DNA from: CAZFQG01 sp964520785
GTDB lineage: Bacteria > Planctomycetota > Planctomycetia > Pirellulales > Thermoguttaceae
Reading direction: 5' to 3'
Assembly: GCA_964520785.1 (NCBI GenBank)
Contig: CAZFQG010000009.1
Location: forward strand, 1 to 61,728
DNA length: 61,728 nucleotides
Made by a program: the position numbers and the translations under genes. This document shows, piece after piece, positions 54,366-61,728 of this stretch (position 1 is its first letter; each line of letters opens with the position of its first letter). The notes below the pieces were generated by a model that had not been told where the DNA came from, ran no database searches, and saw only the letters and a program-made list of their open reading frames with translations.

Positions 54366-54543
54366 GGCAGTTCCGCGGAGATTGTCGGTAGATGGGGCCT
54401 CACCCCGCAGCAGTTCCGACAGTGGTTTCAATATCCAAAGGCGAGGCCGAATACCGTATTCTAGGCCAAGTCGCGGGGGGAGCAAAGGGCGAAGCCCCGC
54501 GGAATCGCGTTCCTTCGGCCCCGTAAGGACCGGCAAGTTCACG

Positions 54544-54581
54544 AAAAAAACTCTCGCGGGTTGCCGTAACCCGCGAGAGTT
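54544..54581 (-). terminator. Rho-independent terminator after the PEP-CTERM gene
   Basis: A perfect 14-base stem, AACTCTCGCGGGTT at 54549-54562 and its complement at 54568-54581, with loop GCCGT. On the minus strand it is followed by a run of T (54550 down to 54544) and lies about 38 bases after the stop of the PEP-CTERM gene. Confidence 0.93.
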
Positions 54582-54618
54582 TCGTGGAAAACTTGTTAAT
54601 AAGCCGCTTGGCCGATTC

Positions 54619-55263
54619 CTAGCCGCGACGTCGTCCGAGCAGGCCGAGGCCGACGATCAGCATTCCGAACCCGGCCAGAGTGAAGGTGGTCGGCTCGGGG
54701 ATCGCCGTAATGGACGCACTCGCGACGTTGCGGACCTGGGCGTTGCCGTGCTTCTGGCCCCCTTGCTCAACGACCGTAATCCTCAACCCGTTGATCGTTA
54801 TCATGCTCGAGAGGGTTGACGGGACGAGAACGCTTTCTCCGCCCAGCGCCAGATCGCTCGTTTGCAGAGCCATCTCCAATTCGATGAAACCGACGGCAAT
54901 CGGTGAATTGAGCAGTTGAGTCAGCTTCGCCGAGACGACGTCGTACTTGGCCATGGTAGACTCTAACCGGATCGTGACGGTGTCGTCCACGACGGCAATG
55001 GGATTGGTGATGCCTAGGGGACCGGCATATCCGGTTAAATCGAAAACGATGGAATCGAACTTCATGCCCGGGACATTGTCCGCGGCCGAAAAAGTAATGA
55101 GTCCTTCATCCAGCGAAAACTTCTTCAAATCCGCCGCGTTGACTTTGATCTCTCCGAATGTCCCCGCGAATTCATTCACGACCAACTCGGCTCGAGCCGA
55201 GCCGCCTACGAACATCGCGAGTCCCACCGCGACCAACCCCAATATCATACTAAATCTTCGCAT
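54619..55263 (-). CDS. PEP-CTERM sorting-domain protein
   Basis: The 214-residue product has a Sec signal (MRRFSMILGLVAVGLAMFVG, then SARAE) and a beta-rich middle. It ends with the PEP-CTERM signal: IPEPTTFTLAGFGMLIVG, a membrane helix, and the basic end RRRG. Such proteins are processed by exosortase at the outer face of the inner membrane; no exosortase gene is in the window. ATG 55263 follows GAGAGATG; an ATG six codons upstream is possible. A promoter (55363-55392) and a strong terminator frame it as a single-gene unit. Confidence 0.93.
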   Translation of the reverse strand: MRRFSMILGLVAVGLAMFVGGSARAELVVNEFAGTFGEIKVNAADLKKFSLDEGLITFSAADNVPGMKFDSIVFDLTGYAGPLGITNPIAVVDDTVTIRLESTMAKYDVVSAKLTQLLNSPIAVGFIELEMALQTSDLALGGESVLVPSTLSSMITINGLRITVVEQGGQKHGNAQVRNVASASITAIPEPTTFTLAGFGMLIVGLGLLGRRRG

Positions 55264-55831
55264 CGGACATCTCTCTTTCATTCTATCAGTAGTAGTTTCG
55301 GGAACCTAACCTTCAGCGGATCGTCGGGACTAGCCGGAACGATCCGTAACCACAGTGCTCATATCTTACCATTTCTGACGATTGTACGTCAAGCATATCC
55401 GGCCTATTTTTACTAACCGAACAAGAAAAACGGGGTATACACCACCTGTATTTGCCCGAAAATGCCCAAATTCGCAAAGCAGCTTTGCCAAAACACCTCA
55501 TGATCCCCCCATCGGAGCTACTTTTGGCGCGCCACGTCTTACCACGGCCTCCATGGCGGTCGACGGAAATCTGATCCGCCGGCCCGGTCCGGTCCGTTCG
55601 CAACGGATGTGTCACGTATCCCGGCGGTTCCAATCCCGTTTGTAGGGGGCGAACCCGTTTTCTTGGCGATGACGAACGTGCGGGTCGATTTCTTTTTAAC
55701 AGCATCCTTGAACCGGGACGACAGCTCTCAAAGACGCGAGACGAAGCCGCGTTGACATTATTCGCGATTTCCCAGACGCGCGGTTCGAGCCGTCGTCTCG
55801 ATGGACTCGTGCGTATTTCCGTCCAAAGCCC
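55264..55831. other. Divergent intergenic region
   Basis: No supported gene. The minus-strand promoter for the PEP-CTERM gene lies at 55363-55392. The remainder (about 55400-55800) should contain the promoter of the plus-strand TPR gene, but no clear hexamer pair was found there. Confidence 0.55.
55363..55392 (-). promoter_or_regulatory. Sigma-70-like promoter of the PEP-CTERM gene
   Basis: On the minus strand TTGACG (55392-55387), an 18-base spacer and TAAGAT (55368-55363). It lies about 100 bases before the ATG at 55263. Confidence 0.55.
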
Positions 55832-56995
55832 ATGAAACCGCAAGCACGCCTCACCCTCCGCCGACTCGGATGTCTGCCGCTGACCACGGCGATTCTCTTC
55901 GGGCTTTGCTCGAAAGAGAGCACCGCCGAGGGGATTGGCGGACACGCCTTCTCCGGTACGCGGCGGGTTTTGCTGGCGCCGGTACTGACCCGGCTTCCGG
56001 AGGCGGCACGGGAAGCGTGCGATCCGCCCGTTTCAGGATTGGCGTCCGGATTCGCGCGTTCGGGCGCCGAAGAAGACCGGTCTCTGGCCATGGAGCGGAC
56101 GGCGAGGGAAGCGGATGTTCGGACGCGGCGCGGTTTCGAACTGGCCGACCGCGGCGCATTCTACTCCGCCAGAGAGGAATTCGTGCGCGCGCTAAGGATT
56201 CTCGCCCAAGGGCTGGACACCGAGCATCATACACGAGAATACGCTTTGGCCTTGGCGGAGGGACTTCGCGCGCTGGACGAAGCGGACGATTTCGTTCCGA
56301 GAGGATTTCGCCTGGAAGCCGACTTGCGCCTGGAAGACATCGTCGCCACTCACCAGACTCCGGTCCTGAAATCCGTTGACCTCGAGAGCGTAACCCCCAT
56401 GTCGGCGACAAGGGCATACCTGACTTTTGCGCAGGACCGCCTCTCGAAATCGGTCGGCGATGAATTCGCCGGTTCCGTCGCTTTGTATGCGTTGGGAAAA
56501 ACCTACAGAGTGATGGGAAAGGAAATGCCGGAGAATCTCGTTGCGCCCGATTCGAAGGCGGTCGCCATCCTGCAGGCGGCTTTGCTTGCGCGGCCGAACA
56601 ACGCGATGGCCGCGAACGAATTGGGAACCCTCCTCGCGACCGCCGGCCGGTATGAGGAATCCCGAGGTCTGTTGGAGCAGTCCGCGGGAGCGTGGCCCTC
56701 CCCGGTGGTTTGGCGGAACCTGGCGGTAGTCTACTCGAGACTCGGTTGGGCCGGCGCAGCCGAAAACGCGGCCCGGCAAGCCGCGGCGTTCGGCGCCGCG
56801 GAGGCGTCGGCCGCTTCGGGGACCGTCCCCGTCGATTGGGTCGGCATCGAGGAATTCCACAAACCGCGGCCGGGGGACCCGGTCTACGACCGGGCGGAGA
56901 CGCCGGCGAAGGTCCAATCGGCGGCAATACCGAAAACCGCGGCGATTCCCGGAAGCGGGCCGAATGGGAAAAAGGGATTCTTCCGGTTTCAGTAA
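55832..56995 (+). CDS. TPR-like exported protein
   Basis: The 387-residue product has a probable signal (residues 1-32, LPLTTAILFGLCSKESTAEG). Helical repeats of TPR type follow: RRGFELADRGAFYSAREEFV at about 97-120, then SKAVAILQAALLARPNNAMA with RYEESRGLLEQSAGAWPSP and WRNLAVVYSRLGWAGAAENA. A short Pro-rich tail closes it. ATG 55832 has no strong ribosome site. The Wza-like gene follows 13 bases after the stop, so the two are one operon, which points to a role in polysaccharide export or surface assembly. Confidence 0.8.
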   Translation: MKPQARLTLRRLGCLPLTTAILFGLCSKESTAEGIGGHAFSGTRRVLLAPVLTRLPEAAREACDPPVSGLASGFARSGAEEDRSLAMERTAREADVRTRRGFELADRGAFYSAREEFVRALRILAQGLDTEHHTREYALALAEGLRALDEADDFVPRGFRLEADLRLEDIVATHQTPVLKSVDLESVTPMSATRAYLTFAQDRLSKSVGDEFAGSVALYALGKTYRVMGKEMPENLVAPDSKAVAILQAALLARPNNAMAANELGTLLATAGRYEESRGLLEQSAGAWPSPVVWRNLAVVYSRLGWAGAAENAARQAAAFGAAEASAASGTVPVDWVGIEEFHKPRPGDPVYDRAETPAKVQSAAIPKTAAIPGSGPNGKKGFFRFQ

Positions 56996-57008
56996 CACGG
57001 ACAGGTCG

Positions 57009-58232
57009 ATGACAAGGCACGCCTTCTTCCGACAATACGATTCAGTATCCATCCTCGCGGCCGGCGCGTGCTTCCTCCTGTGCGCGACGGCCGTTTCGGC
57101 GCCGTTGGCCGGCGAGTGGGGCCGGTCGGGCGGCGTAGGGGTCATTCGAGACGATTGCGTCCACCCTTGCCAGGCTCTCGGGCCGGCCGCCCCCTACGAC
57201 ATCCGCGGAGTGGACTGCGCGGAACGGGCAATGCGCGGATATCCGTGCAAGGGCTCCGGCTGGGAGTGCATGCGGCGGATATGGTGGCAGCGGTACGCCC
57301 AGGGCGAATACTGCGGCCCCGCGCGGACGCGACACGTCGACGAATACCGCTTGAGGCCGGAGGACGATCTCGACATGGTCTACCGGCTGACGAACGACGA
57401 GCAGCCGACTCCCTACAAGCTGGAGGTGGGCGACCAAATCCAGGTCGAATCGTTCACCGATCCCGAGCTGGACCGCGAACTCCTGATTCAACCGGATGGC
57501 ACCATCACGCTCCGGCTGCTCGGCCAGGTCCACGCGACCGGTCTGACGATCACGCAGCTTACGGACAAGCTCGATAAACTCTATTCAAAATACTACAAGG
57601 TTCCGGCGATCACCGTCACGCCCCTGGTCGTCAATAGTAAACTCAACGCCCTGCGAGCCGCGGTCGATCGTCGTTACGGCCTGGGCGGTCAAAGCCAGAT
57701 TGCCCGGGTGACGCCGGAAGGGACGATCAGCCTGCCCGGTTTGGGTACGATCAACGCACAGGGGTTGACGCTCCGCGAGCTGCAACGCGAGATCAACGCC
57801 GCCTACCAGAAGGAATTCGAGGGGATCGCCGTCGTTCCCGTCCTGAACCGGCGCGCTCCGCGGTACGTCTACGTCCTGGGGGAGGTGGCCAACCCGGGCC
57901 GGTTCGAGATGACCGGACCAACGACGTTGAGCATGGCGGTCAGCATGGCCGGCGGCTGGAACGTCGGCGCGAATCTCTGCCAGATCGTCGTCTTCCGCCG
58001 TGGCGAAGATTGGCGGCTCAAAGCGACCATGGTCAACCTCACCGGCGCCCTGTACGGGAGAAAAGCCTGTCCCCCCGGCGAAATCTGGCTGAGCGATTCC
58101 GACGTAGTCATCGTCCCCAAGGGCCGCATTCTCGTCGTCGACGAGTTTATCGAACTGGTCTTCACGCGAGGCATCTACGGGGTATTTCCGCTCAACGCCA
58201 CGCTCAACTTCGCGAAGCTCAGCACGCTGTAG
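57009..58232 (+). CDS. Polysaccharide export (Wza-like) protein with SLBB domains
   Basis: The 407-residue product has a probable signal (ILAAGACFLLCATAVSAPLA). The polysaccharide export domain follows (YKLEVGDQIQVESFTDPELD to LDKLYSKYYK), then a second related unit (RVTPEGTISLPGLGTINAQG with TLRELQREINAAYQ). An SLBB-type segment (YVYVLGEVANPGRFEMTGPT) and a final strand-rich part with WLSDSDVVIVPKGRI complete it. Such proteins form the outer-membrane channel for capsule or exopolysaccharide. It lacks the Wza lipobox Cys. The ATG at 57009 follows AGG; the frame extends 15 codons upstream into the TPR gene's end. No capsule synthesis cluster is visible next to it. Confidence 0.88.
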   Translation: MTRHAFFRQYDSVSILAAGACFLLCATAVSAPLAGEWGRSGGVGVIRDDCVHPCQALGPAAPYDIRGVDCAERAMRGYPCKGSGWECMRRIWWQRYAQGEYCGPARTRHVDEYRLRPEDDLDMVYRLTNDEQPTPYKLEVGDQIQVESFTDPELDRELLIQPDGTITLRLLGQVHATGLTITQLTDKLDKLYSKYYKVPAITVTPLVVNSKLNALRAAVDRRYGLGGQSQIARVTPEGTISLPGLGTINAQGLTLRELQREINAAYQKEFEGIAVVPVLNRRAPRYVYVLGEVANPGRFEMTGPTTLSMAVSMAGGWNVGANLCQIVVFRRGEDWRLKATMVNLTGALYGRKACPPGEIWLSDSDVVIVPKGRILVVDEFIELVFTRGIYGVFPLNATLNFAKLSTL

Positions 58233-58507
58233 GAGATTGGCGGGGCAGCGTCGTATTCCCTTCGTTGTCTCTCCGGGCAAACGTTCTTTCCCTCATCCGC
58301 CCAAACCCCGCTCTATCGTAGAAACCGCTCTTTTAGGGGGAATCCACTTTCTGCCAGCCCAACGCCCCCATTTTTCTCAAGAGAATCTCGCAGATTTCCC
58401 GCCACTAGGACTTGAAGTCCGAGTCAAACATTGATATTGTTATATTTGAACATTCATTCGGATTTTTGGACGATATAACATTGCGGAATGCCACAGGCAC
58501 GGCAGAA

Positions 58508-59272
58508 TTGAACAAGCGTCAAGAGATAATTAAAAATTTATTGGCGGAACGGGGACGGCTGAGTGTCGAGGATCTAGCCATTGAGATGGGCGTAGCACCG
58601 ATGACCATCCGCCGGGATTTTACTGCGTTGGAAAAAGCTGGCATTCTGACCCGCACACACGGGGGGTGCGTTCCTCGATCCGCGTTCGTCCAGGAAATTC
58701 CCTTTTCCGCGAAAGAGCGAAAGCAGCAGCGGCAGAAGGTCGCGATTGCCAGGGCGGTCATTCCGTTTATCGAGCCGGGCATGACGATCTACCTCGATAC
58801 CGGAACCACGGCGGTACGCGTCGCGGGGCTTCTCCCGGGGGCTTCGAACCTCCGCGTTTTCACTAACAACCTCCGCGTGGCGACGGAGCTGTTCAGCCGC
58901 GAGGGGGTGGAGGTGGTCGTGTACGGAGGGACGCTGGCGCAGCAAAGCCCCGATTTGATCGGCGAAGTCGGCGTGACGCGAATCCGCGATTTCCGCATCG
59001 ACCTGGCCGTGATGGGGGCGGACGCGATCGACGCGGAGAAGGGGGAGTTCTACAGCGCCGATCTGGCGACCGCGATGCTCTCGCGCGCCGCCCAGGAACA
59101 AGCGGGCAAGACCCTCGTCGTCCTCGACGGGTCGAAGTTCGGAAAGCGGAGCTTCGCCGTCGTGGGACGTTTGGACGAGCAGGTAACCGTCATCACCGAC
59201 GCCTCCGCTCCGCAGGCGGATCGGCAACGTTTGATCGGCTTCGGCGCGAATGTCATCGTGGCCGAGGAATAG
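58508..59272 (+). CDS. DeoR/GlpR-family transcription regulator
   Basis: The 254-residue protein has the amino-terminal DeoR helix-turn-helix (LSVEDLAIEMGVAPMTIRRD, about 21-40, then KAGILTRTHGGCV). The carboxy-terminal DeoR sensor domain follows (MTIYLDTGTTAVRVAGLL, FTNNLRVATELF, VVVYGGTL, DLAVMGADAID, DGSKFGKRSFAVVG), which binds a sugar phosphate. The start is proposed as TTG at 58508 because it gives the normal family length; the frame is open back to another TTG at 58412 through AT-rich probable promoter DNA. It lies 50 bases upstream of the class III aminotransferase and may control that gene. Confidence 0.88.
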   Translation: MNKRQEIIKNLLAERGRLSVEDLAIEMGVAPMTIRRDFTALEKAGILTRTHGGCVPRSAFVQEIPFSAKERKQQRQKVAIARAVIPFIEPGMTIYLDTGTTAVRVAGLLPGASNLRVFTNNLRVATELFSREGVEVVVYGGTLAQQSPDLIGEVGVTRIRDFRIDLAVMGADAIDAEKGEFYSADLATAMLSRAAQEQAGKTLVVLDGSKFGKRSFAVVGRLDEQVTVITDASAPQADRQRLIGFGANVIVAEE

Positions 59273-59321
59273 ACCACAAGCGAAACACCATCCAACTACT
59301 TCCCAAGAAGGAACCACAATC

Positions 59322-60695
59322 ATGGGTAAATACGACCCCACCCCGTATTCTGTCGATCTGAACGAGTACCCGAGCATTATCACCGACGCGCTTCCGGGTC
59401 CCAAGAGCAACGAACTCCATGCCCGCGCGACGAAGTTCTTCCGCGGACTCTCCGGACAGGTGCGGCTGTTTCCGGTCGCCTTCGAAAGCGGCAACATGTG
59501 TACCATGACGGACGCGGACGGGAATACGTACATCGACTTTTCCAGCGGCATTTACGTCACCGGTTTGGGGCACGCCCATCCGAGAATCTCCGAGGCCATC
59601 GCCCAGGCCGCTAAGACGTTGATGAACGCGCACGATTTCACCACCGAAATCAAGGTGAAGCTGCTGGAAAAGATGCACGAGATTCTCCCGGGCGACTTGA
59701 CCGGGATGCAACTTTACGACAGCGGCACGACCGCCGTGGAGGCGGCGCTCCGCACGTGCCGCGCGGCGACCGGCAAGCACGAGTTTTTGAGCTGTTTTGG
59801 CGATTTCCACGGCAAATCGGGGCACGCCATCAGCCTGGCGAGGATGAACCGCTTCAGCGGCCCGGCGAGGAGTCCCGGTTTCTACATGGTCCCCCGGCCG
59901 GACACCTACCGTCCGTGGTGGACCCGCGAGGACGGCTCGCTCGACACCGAGAAGTACCTCGAGTTCTACGATACGTTCATCCTCGAAAGCACCACCGACC
60001 GGGTCGCCGCGTTCGTCCTTGAACCGATCCAAGGTTGGGCCGGCAGCATCATGCCCCCGGACGACTTCTTCCCCAAGCTCAAGAAATTCTGCGAAAAGCG
60101 CGATATCCTTCTGGTCGCGGACGAGGTCCTCTGCTGCATGGGGCGCGCCGGCAAGTGGCTGTGCATGGAGAACTGGGACGTCCTCCCCGACGTGGTTACC
60201 CTGGGCAAGGGATTCGGCAACGGTTTCCCGGTGACGGCGATGGTCGTCCGAGAACCGTACGCCGACGCCGTCGACAAGATCAGCGCCTCGACGAGTTACG
60301 GCGGCAATCCGATGGCCTGCGCGGCCGCCTTGGCCTCGATCGAACTGATCGAGGAAGAGGACCTGCTCAATCACTCGGTGGAGTTGGAAAACCTGTTCCG
60401 CGATCGCATGGCCGACTGGACGACCAAGTACAACATCGTCGGCGACACCCGAGTCAAGGGTTGCCTCCTGGGCGTCGAACTCGTCAAAGATAAGACGACG
60501 AAGGAACCGTTCGACGAAGCCGGCAAGCTCATCTACCAGCGGACCTTTTCCAAGGGGCTGGCGTGGATTCCGGCCGGCCACATCCTCCGCATGAGCCCGC
60601 CGATCGTCATGCCCAACGAGATGGCCTTGAAGGGCATGGACCTGATCGAAGAGTCGATCGCCGAGGTGGAAAAGGAACTGGGCTACGCCGGGTAA
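59322..60695 (+). CDS. Class III PLP-dependent aminotransferase
   Basis: The 457-residue enzyme has the class III fold. Visible elements are the early YIDFSSGIYVTGLGHAHPRI, the phosphate loop DSGTTAVEAALRTCRAATGK, and FVLEPIQGWAGSIMPPDDFF. DEVLCCMGRAGKWLCMENW carries the PLP-ring Asp, and VTLGKGFGNGFPVTAMV the Schiff-base Lys. Class III members act on 4-aminobutyrate, ornithine, beta-alanine and amino sugars; the substrate here is unknown. The ATG at 59322 follows AAGAAGG. The frame is open upstream to 59250, overlapping the regulator. Regulation by the adjacent DeoR-type protein suggests a sugar-related or amino-sugar role. Confidence 0.93.
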   Translation: MGKYDPTPYSVDLNEYPSIITDALPGPKSNELHARATKFFRGLSGQVRLFPVAFESGNMCTMTDADGNTYIDFSSGIYVTGLGHAHPRISEAIAQAAKTLMNAHDFTTEIKVKLLEKMHEILPGDLTGMQLYDSGTTAVEAALRTCRAATGKHEFLSCFGDFHGKSGHAISLARMNRFSGPARSPGFYMVPRPDTYRPWWTREDGSLDTEKYLEFYDTFILESTTDRVAAFVLEPIQGWAGSIMPPDDFFPKLKKFCEKRDILLVADEVLCCMGRAGKWLCMENWDVLPDVVTLGKGFGNGFPVTAMVVREPYADAVDKISASTSYGGNPMACAAALASIELIEEEDLLNHSVELENLFRDRMADWTTKYNIVGDTRVKGCLLGVELVKDKTTKEPFDEAGKLIYQRTFSKGLAWIPAGHILRMSPPIVMPNEMALKGMDLIEESIAEVEKELGYAG

Positions 60696-60856
60696 CGGCC
60701 TCCGAAGGCAGACCCGATTCGGCCAACCGCCGATCCGGTGAGTCGATCCGCAAGCGTGGATTTCGTTTCGCCGGATCGGCGGACCCGGGCGGGATCGAAA
60801 ACCGCCGCGCCGGAAAGAGAAGCCATCCAGCCCGGCCCTTGGTTGGGGTGGCGATC

Positions 60857-61174
60857 TCAGGAATATCCAAAGTCCCCTCGGGCTTCCTCGGTCATTCTAT
60901 CGGGAGTCCAAGGCGGGGTGAACGTGATCGCGACCCGGACCCGACCCACGCCGTCGCCGATGGATTCCACCGCCTTCGTCGCCGCGTCCAGAAGAACCGG
61001 TCCGTACGGGCACTCGGCACTGATGAGGGTCATGGTGACGTCCACGTCGGACTTGCCGTCCGATTCCGCGATTCTAACCTCACAAATGAGGCCGAGATCA
61101 ACGATGTTGAGCTTCAGGTCCGGGTCGATCACCGTGCCGAGAGCCTGATACACCTGTTCCGCGGAAATCGCCAT
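60857..61174 (-). CDS. DUF59/MIP18-family iron-sulfur assembly protein
   Basis: The 105-residue product is a minimal MIP18 domain: VYQALGTVIDPDLKLNIVDLG, VDVTMTLISAECPYGPVL with one Cys, and the family end VAITFTPPWTPDRMTEEAR. Such proteins (SufT, PaaD-related) help deliver [4Fe-4S] clusters to target proteins. It converges on the aminotransferase. No suf or isc genes are in view. Whether it acts in general maturation or in a specific target is unknown; leuC in this window needs such a cluster but is not adjacent. Confidence 0.9.
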   Translation of the reverse strand: MAISAEQVYQALGTVIDPDLKLNIVDLGLICEVRIAESDGKSDVDVTMTLISAECPYGPVLLDAATKAVESIGDGVGRVRVAITFTPPWTPDRMTEEARGDFGYS

Positions 61175-61728
61175 TGAGACCTATCCTCGCTGATAACCGT
61201 CAATAAGGGTCAACATGCACGTCGGTCGACACCGGCCCGTCTGCTCGCCAAGGACCAGCCGCGACGGTGCCGACAACCAAGAGTATACCAAGGTGTTACC
61301 TTTCTTGCGACGGGCCTTTCCATCGCTCCCTCATGAAACCGCACCGGTCAGGCTACCGGATCATCATATGGGAACCCCACTCGCAAAAACACGAAAGAAT
61401 GCTTAATTAAAGGGGTATGGTACCCACTGAAAATAGGGAATCTGGCAACCTCTGGCGGCGAACGGTGGTGATGGGATTTGGGGATTTCGCCGAATGGCTC
61501 AACTGCTATGTTGGCCGGAAGGACATTTTGATACGATTCCGACCCGTTGGAATCCATACCTTGCCCGAGTGGTTCCCCGAGTGGTATCGTCAACTGCTCG
61601 GCCTGAAAGACCGATTCGCCCCCCGATGAACAACCCGTTGCCTTGCTTGAGACCATCCCCAGCGGTTGCCGCGGCAGCCCCCTCGACTTCGCTTGGTCCG
61701 GTGGTATTCGGACCGTCCTTTTGGGTTT
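61175..61728. other. End of window, no supported gene
   Basis: A 70-codon plus-strand frame (61417-61629) begins at an ATG and has several Trp and Gly residues, but it matches no known family and GGGG sits too close to the ATG. Frames on the other strand are no better. A short imperfect palindrome (GGGTA-TGG-TACCC) lies at the ATG. The stretch may be the control region of a gene beyond the window. Confidence 0.5.

Noticed and set aside
59253..60581. A 442-codon minus-strand frame opposite the aminotransferase
   Set aside because: Antisense to a canonical class III aminotransferase; composition atypical and no motif.
61417..61629. A 70-codon ATG frame near the window end
   Set aside because: No family match and the GGGG is too close to the ATG; kept only as a note in the terminal gap.
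1..61728. CRISPR arrays, insertion sequences, integrases, rRNA
   Set aside because: No regularly spaced repeats, no transposase or integrase motifs and no conserved rRNA segments were seen while reading both strands.

Overview
The window is about 60% G+C and looks like a chromosomal segment of a planctomycete (Planctomycetota). The pointers are a prepilin-like protein with an H-x9-DG carboxy terminus (DUF1559 architecture), a DUF1570 protein, a PEP-CTERM protein, a Lys/Ala-rich histone-like protein, many Tat- or Sec-exported TPR and sugar-related proteins, a Hanks-type kinase operon, and lpxB (a lipid A type outer membrane). No rRNA, tRNA, CRISPR array, transposase or phage gene was recognised, so this reads as ordinary genome backbone with lineage-specific accessory genes.

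Layout. 1-4.5 kb: end of lspA, dksA-like zinc-finger gene, an exported protein, a hemX/ccsA-like membrane protein overlapping hemA, and a CBS-domain protein. 4.8-8.5 kb: a frameshifted URO-D family gene, a small ORF, a DUF433/DUF5615 toxin-antitoxin-like pair and a PLP decarboxylase. 8.6-17.3 kb, all on the minus strand: B12-type radical SAM protein, GT2/GT21-like glycosyltransferase, LarA-like protein, histone-like protein, M50 protease, lpxB, and a deacetylase-like barrel protein. 18.5-23.5 kb: a four-gene minus-strand operon (coiled-coil membrane protein, FHA protein, Ser/Thr kinase, polytopic membrane protein). 23.6-28.0 kb: aldehyde dehydrogenase, Tat-exported TIM-barrel protein, thioredoxin-YHS-like protein. 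29.1-32.3 kb: rho and a homocysteine methyltransferase/MTHFR fusion.

32.3-40.5 kb is the most unusual block. A large minus-strand protein carries three RNA-polymerase alpha-CTD-like modules plus a sigma-region-4-like helix-turn-helix. It is divergent from an exported TPR-CHAT protein whose CHAT catalytic positions appear to be lost, and a second exported TPR protein follows. 40.7-49.8 kb: sialidase-like protein, DUF1570 protein, SPFH/coiled-coil pair, HEAT-repeat lipoprotein, prepilin-like protein, and a PHP domain that seems to be interrupted by a LamG domain. 50-54.4 kb: UvrD-type helicase, leuD, leuC. 54.6-61.2 kb: PEP-CTERM protein, TPR protein, Wza-like export protein, DeoR-type regulator directly upstream of a class III aminotransferase, and a DUF59/MIP18 protein. 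The remaining 0.5 kb has no supported gene.

Start codons were chosen from Shine-Dalgarno-like sequences, overlaps with upstream stops and signal peptides. All domain names come from motif recognition by eye; no database search was run.
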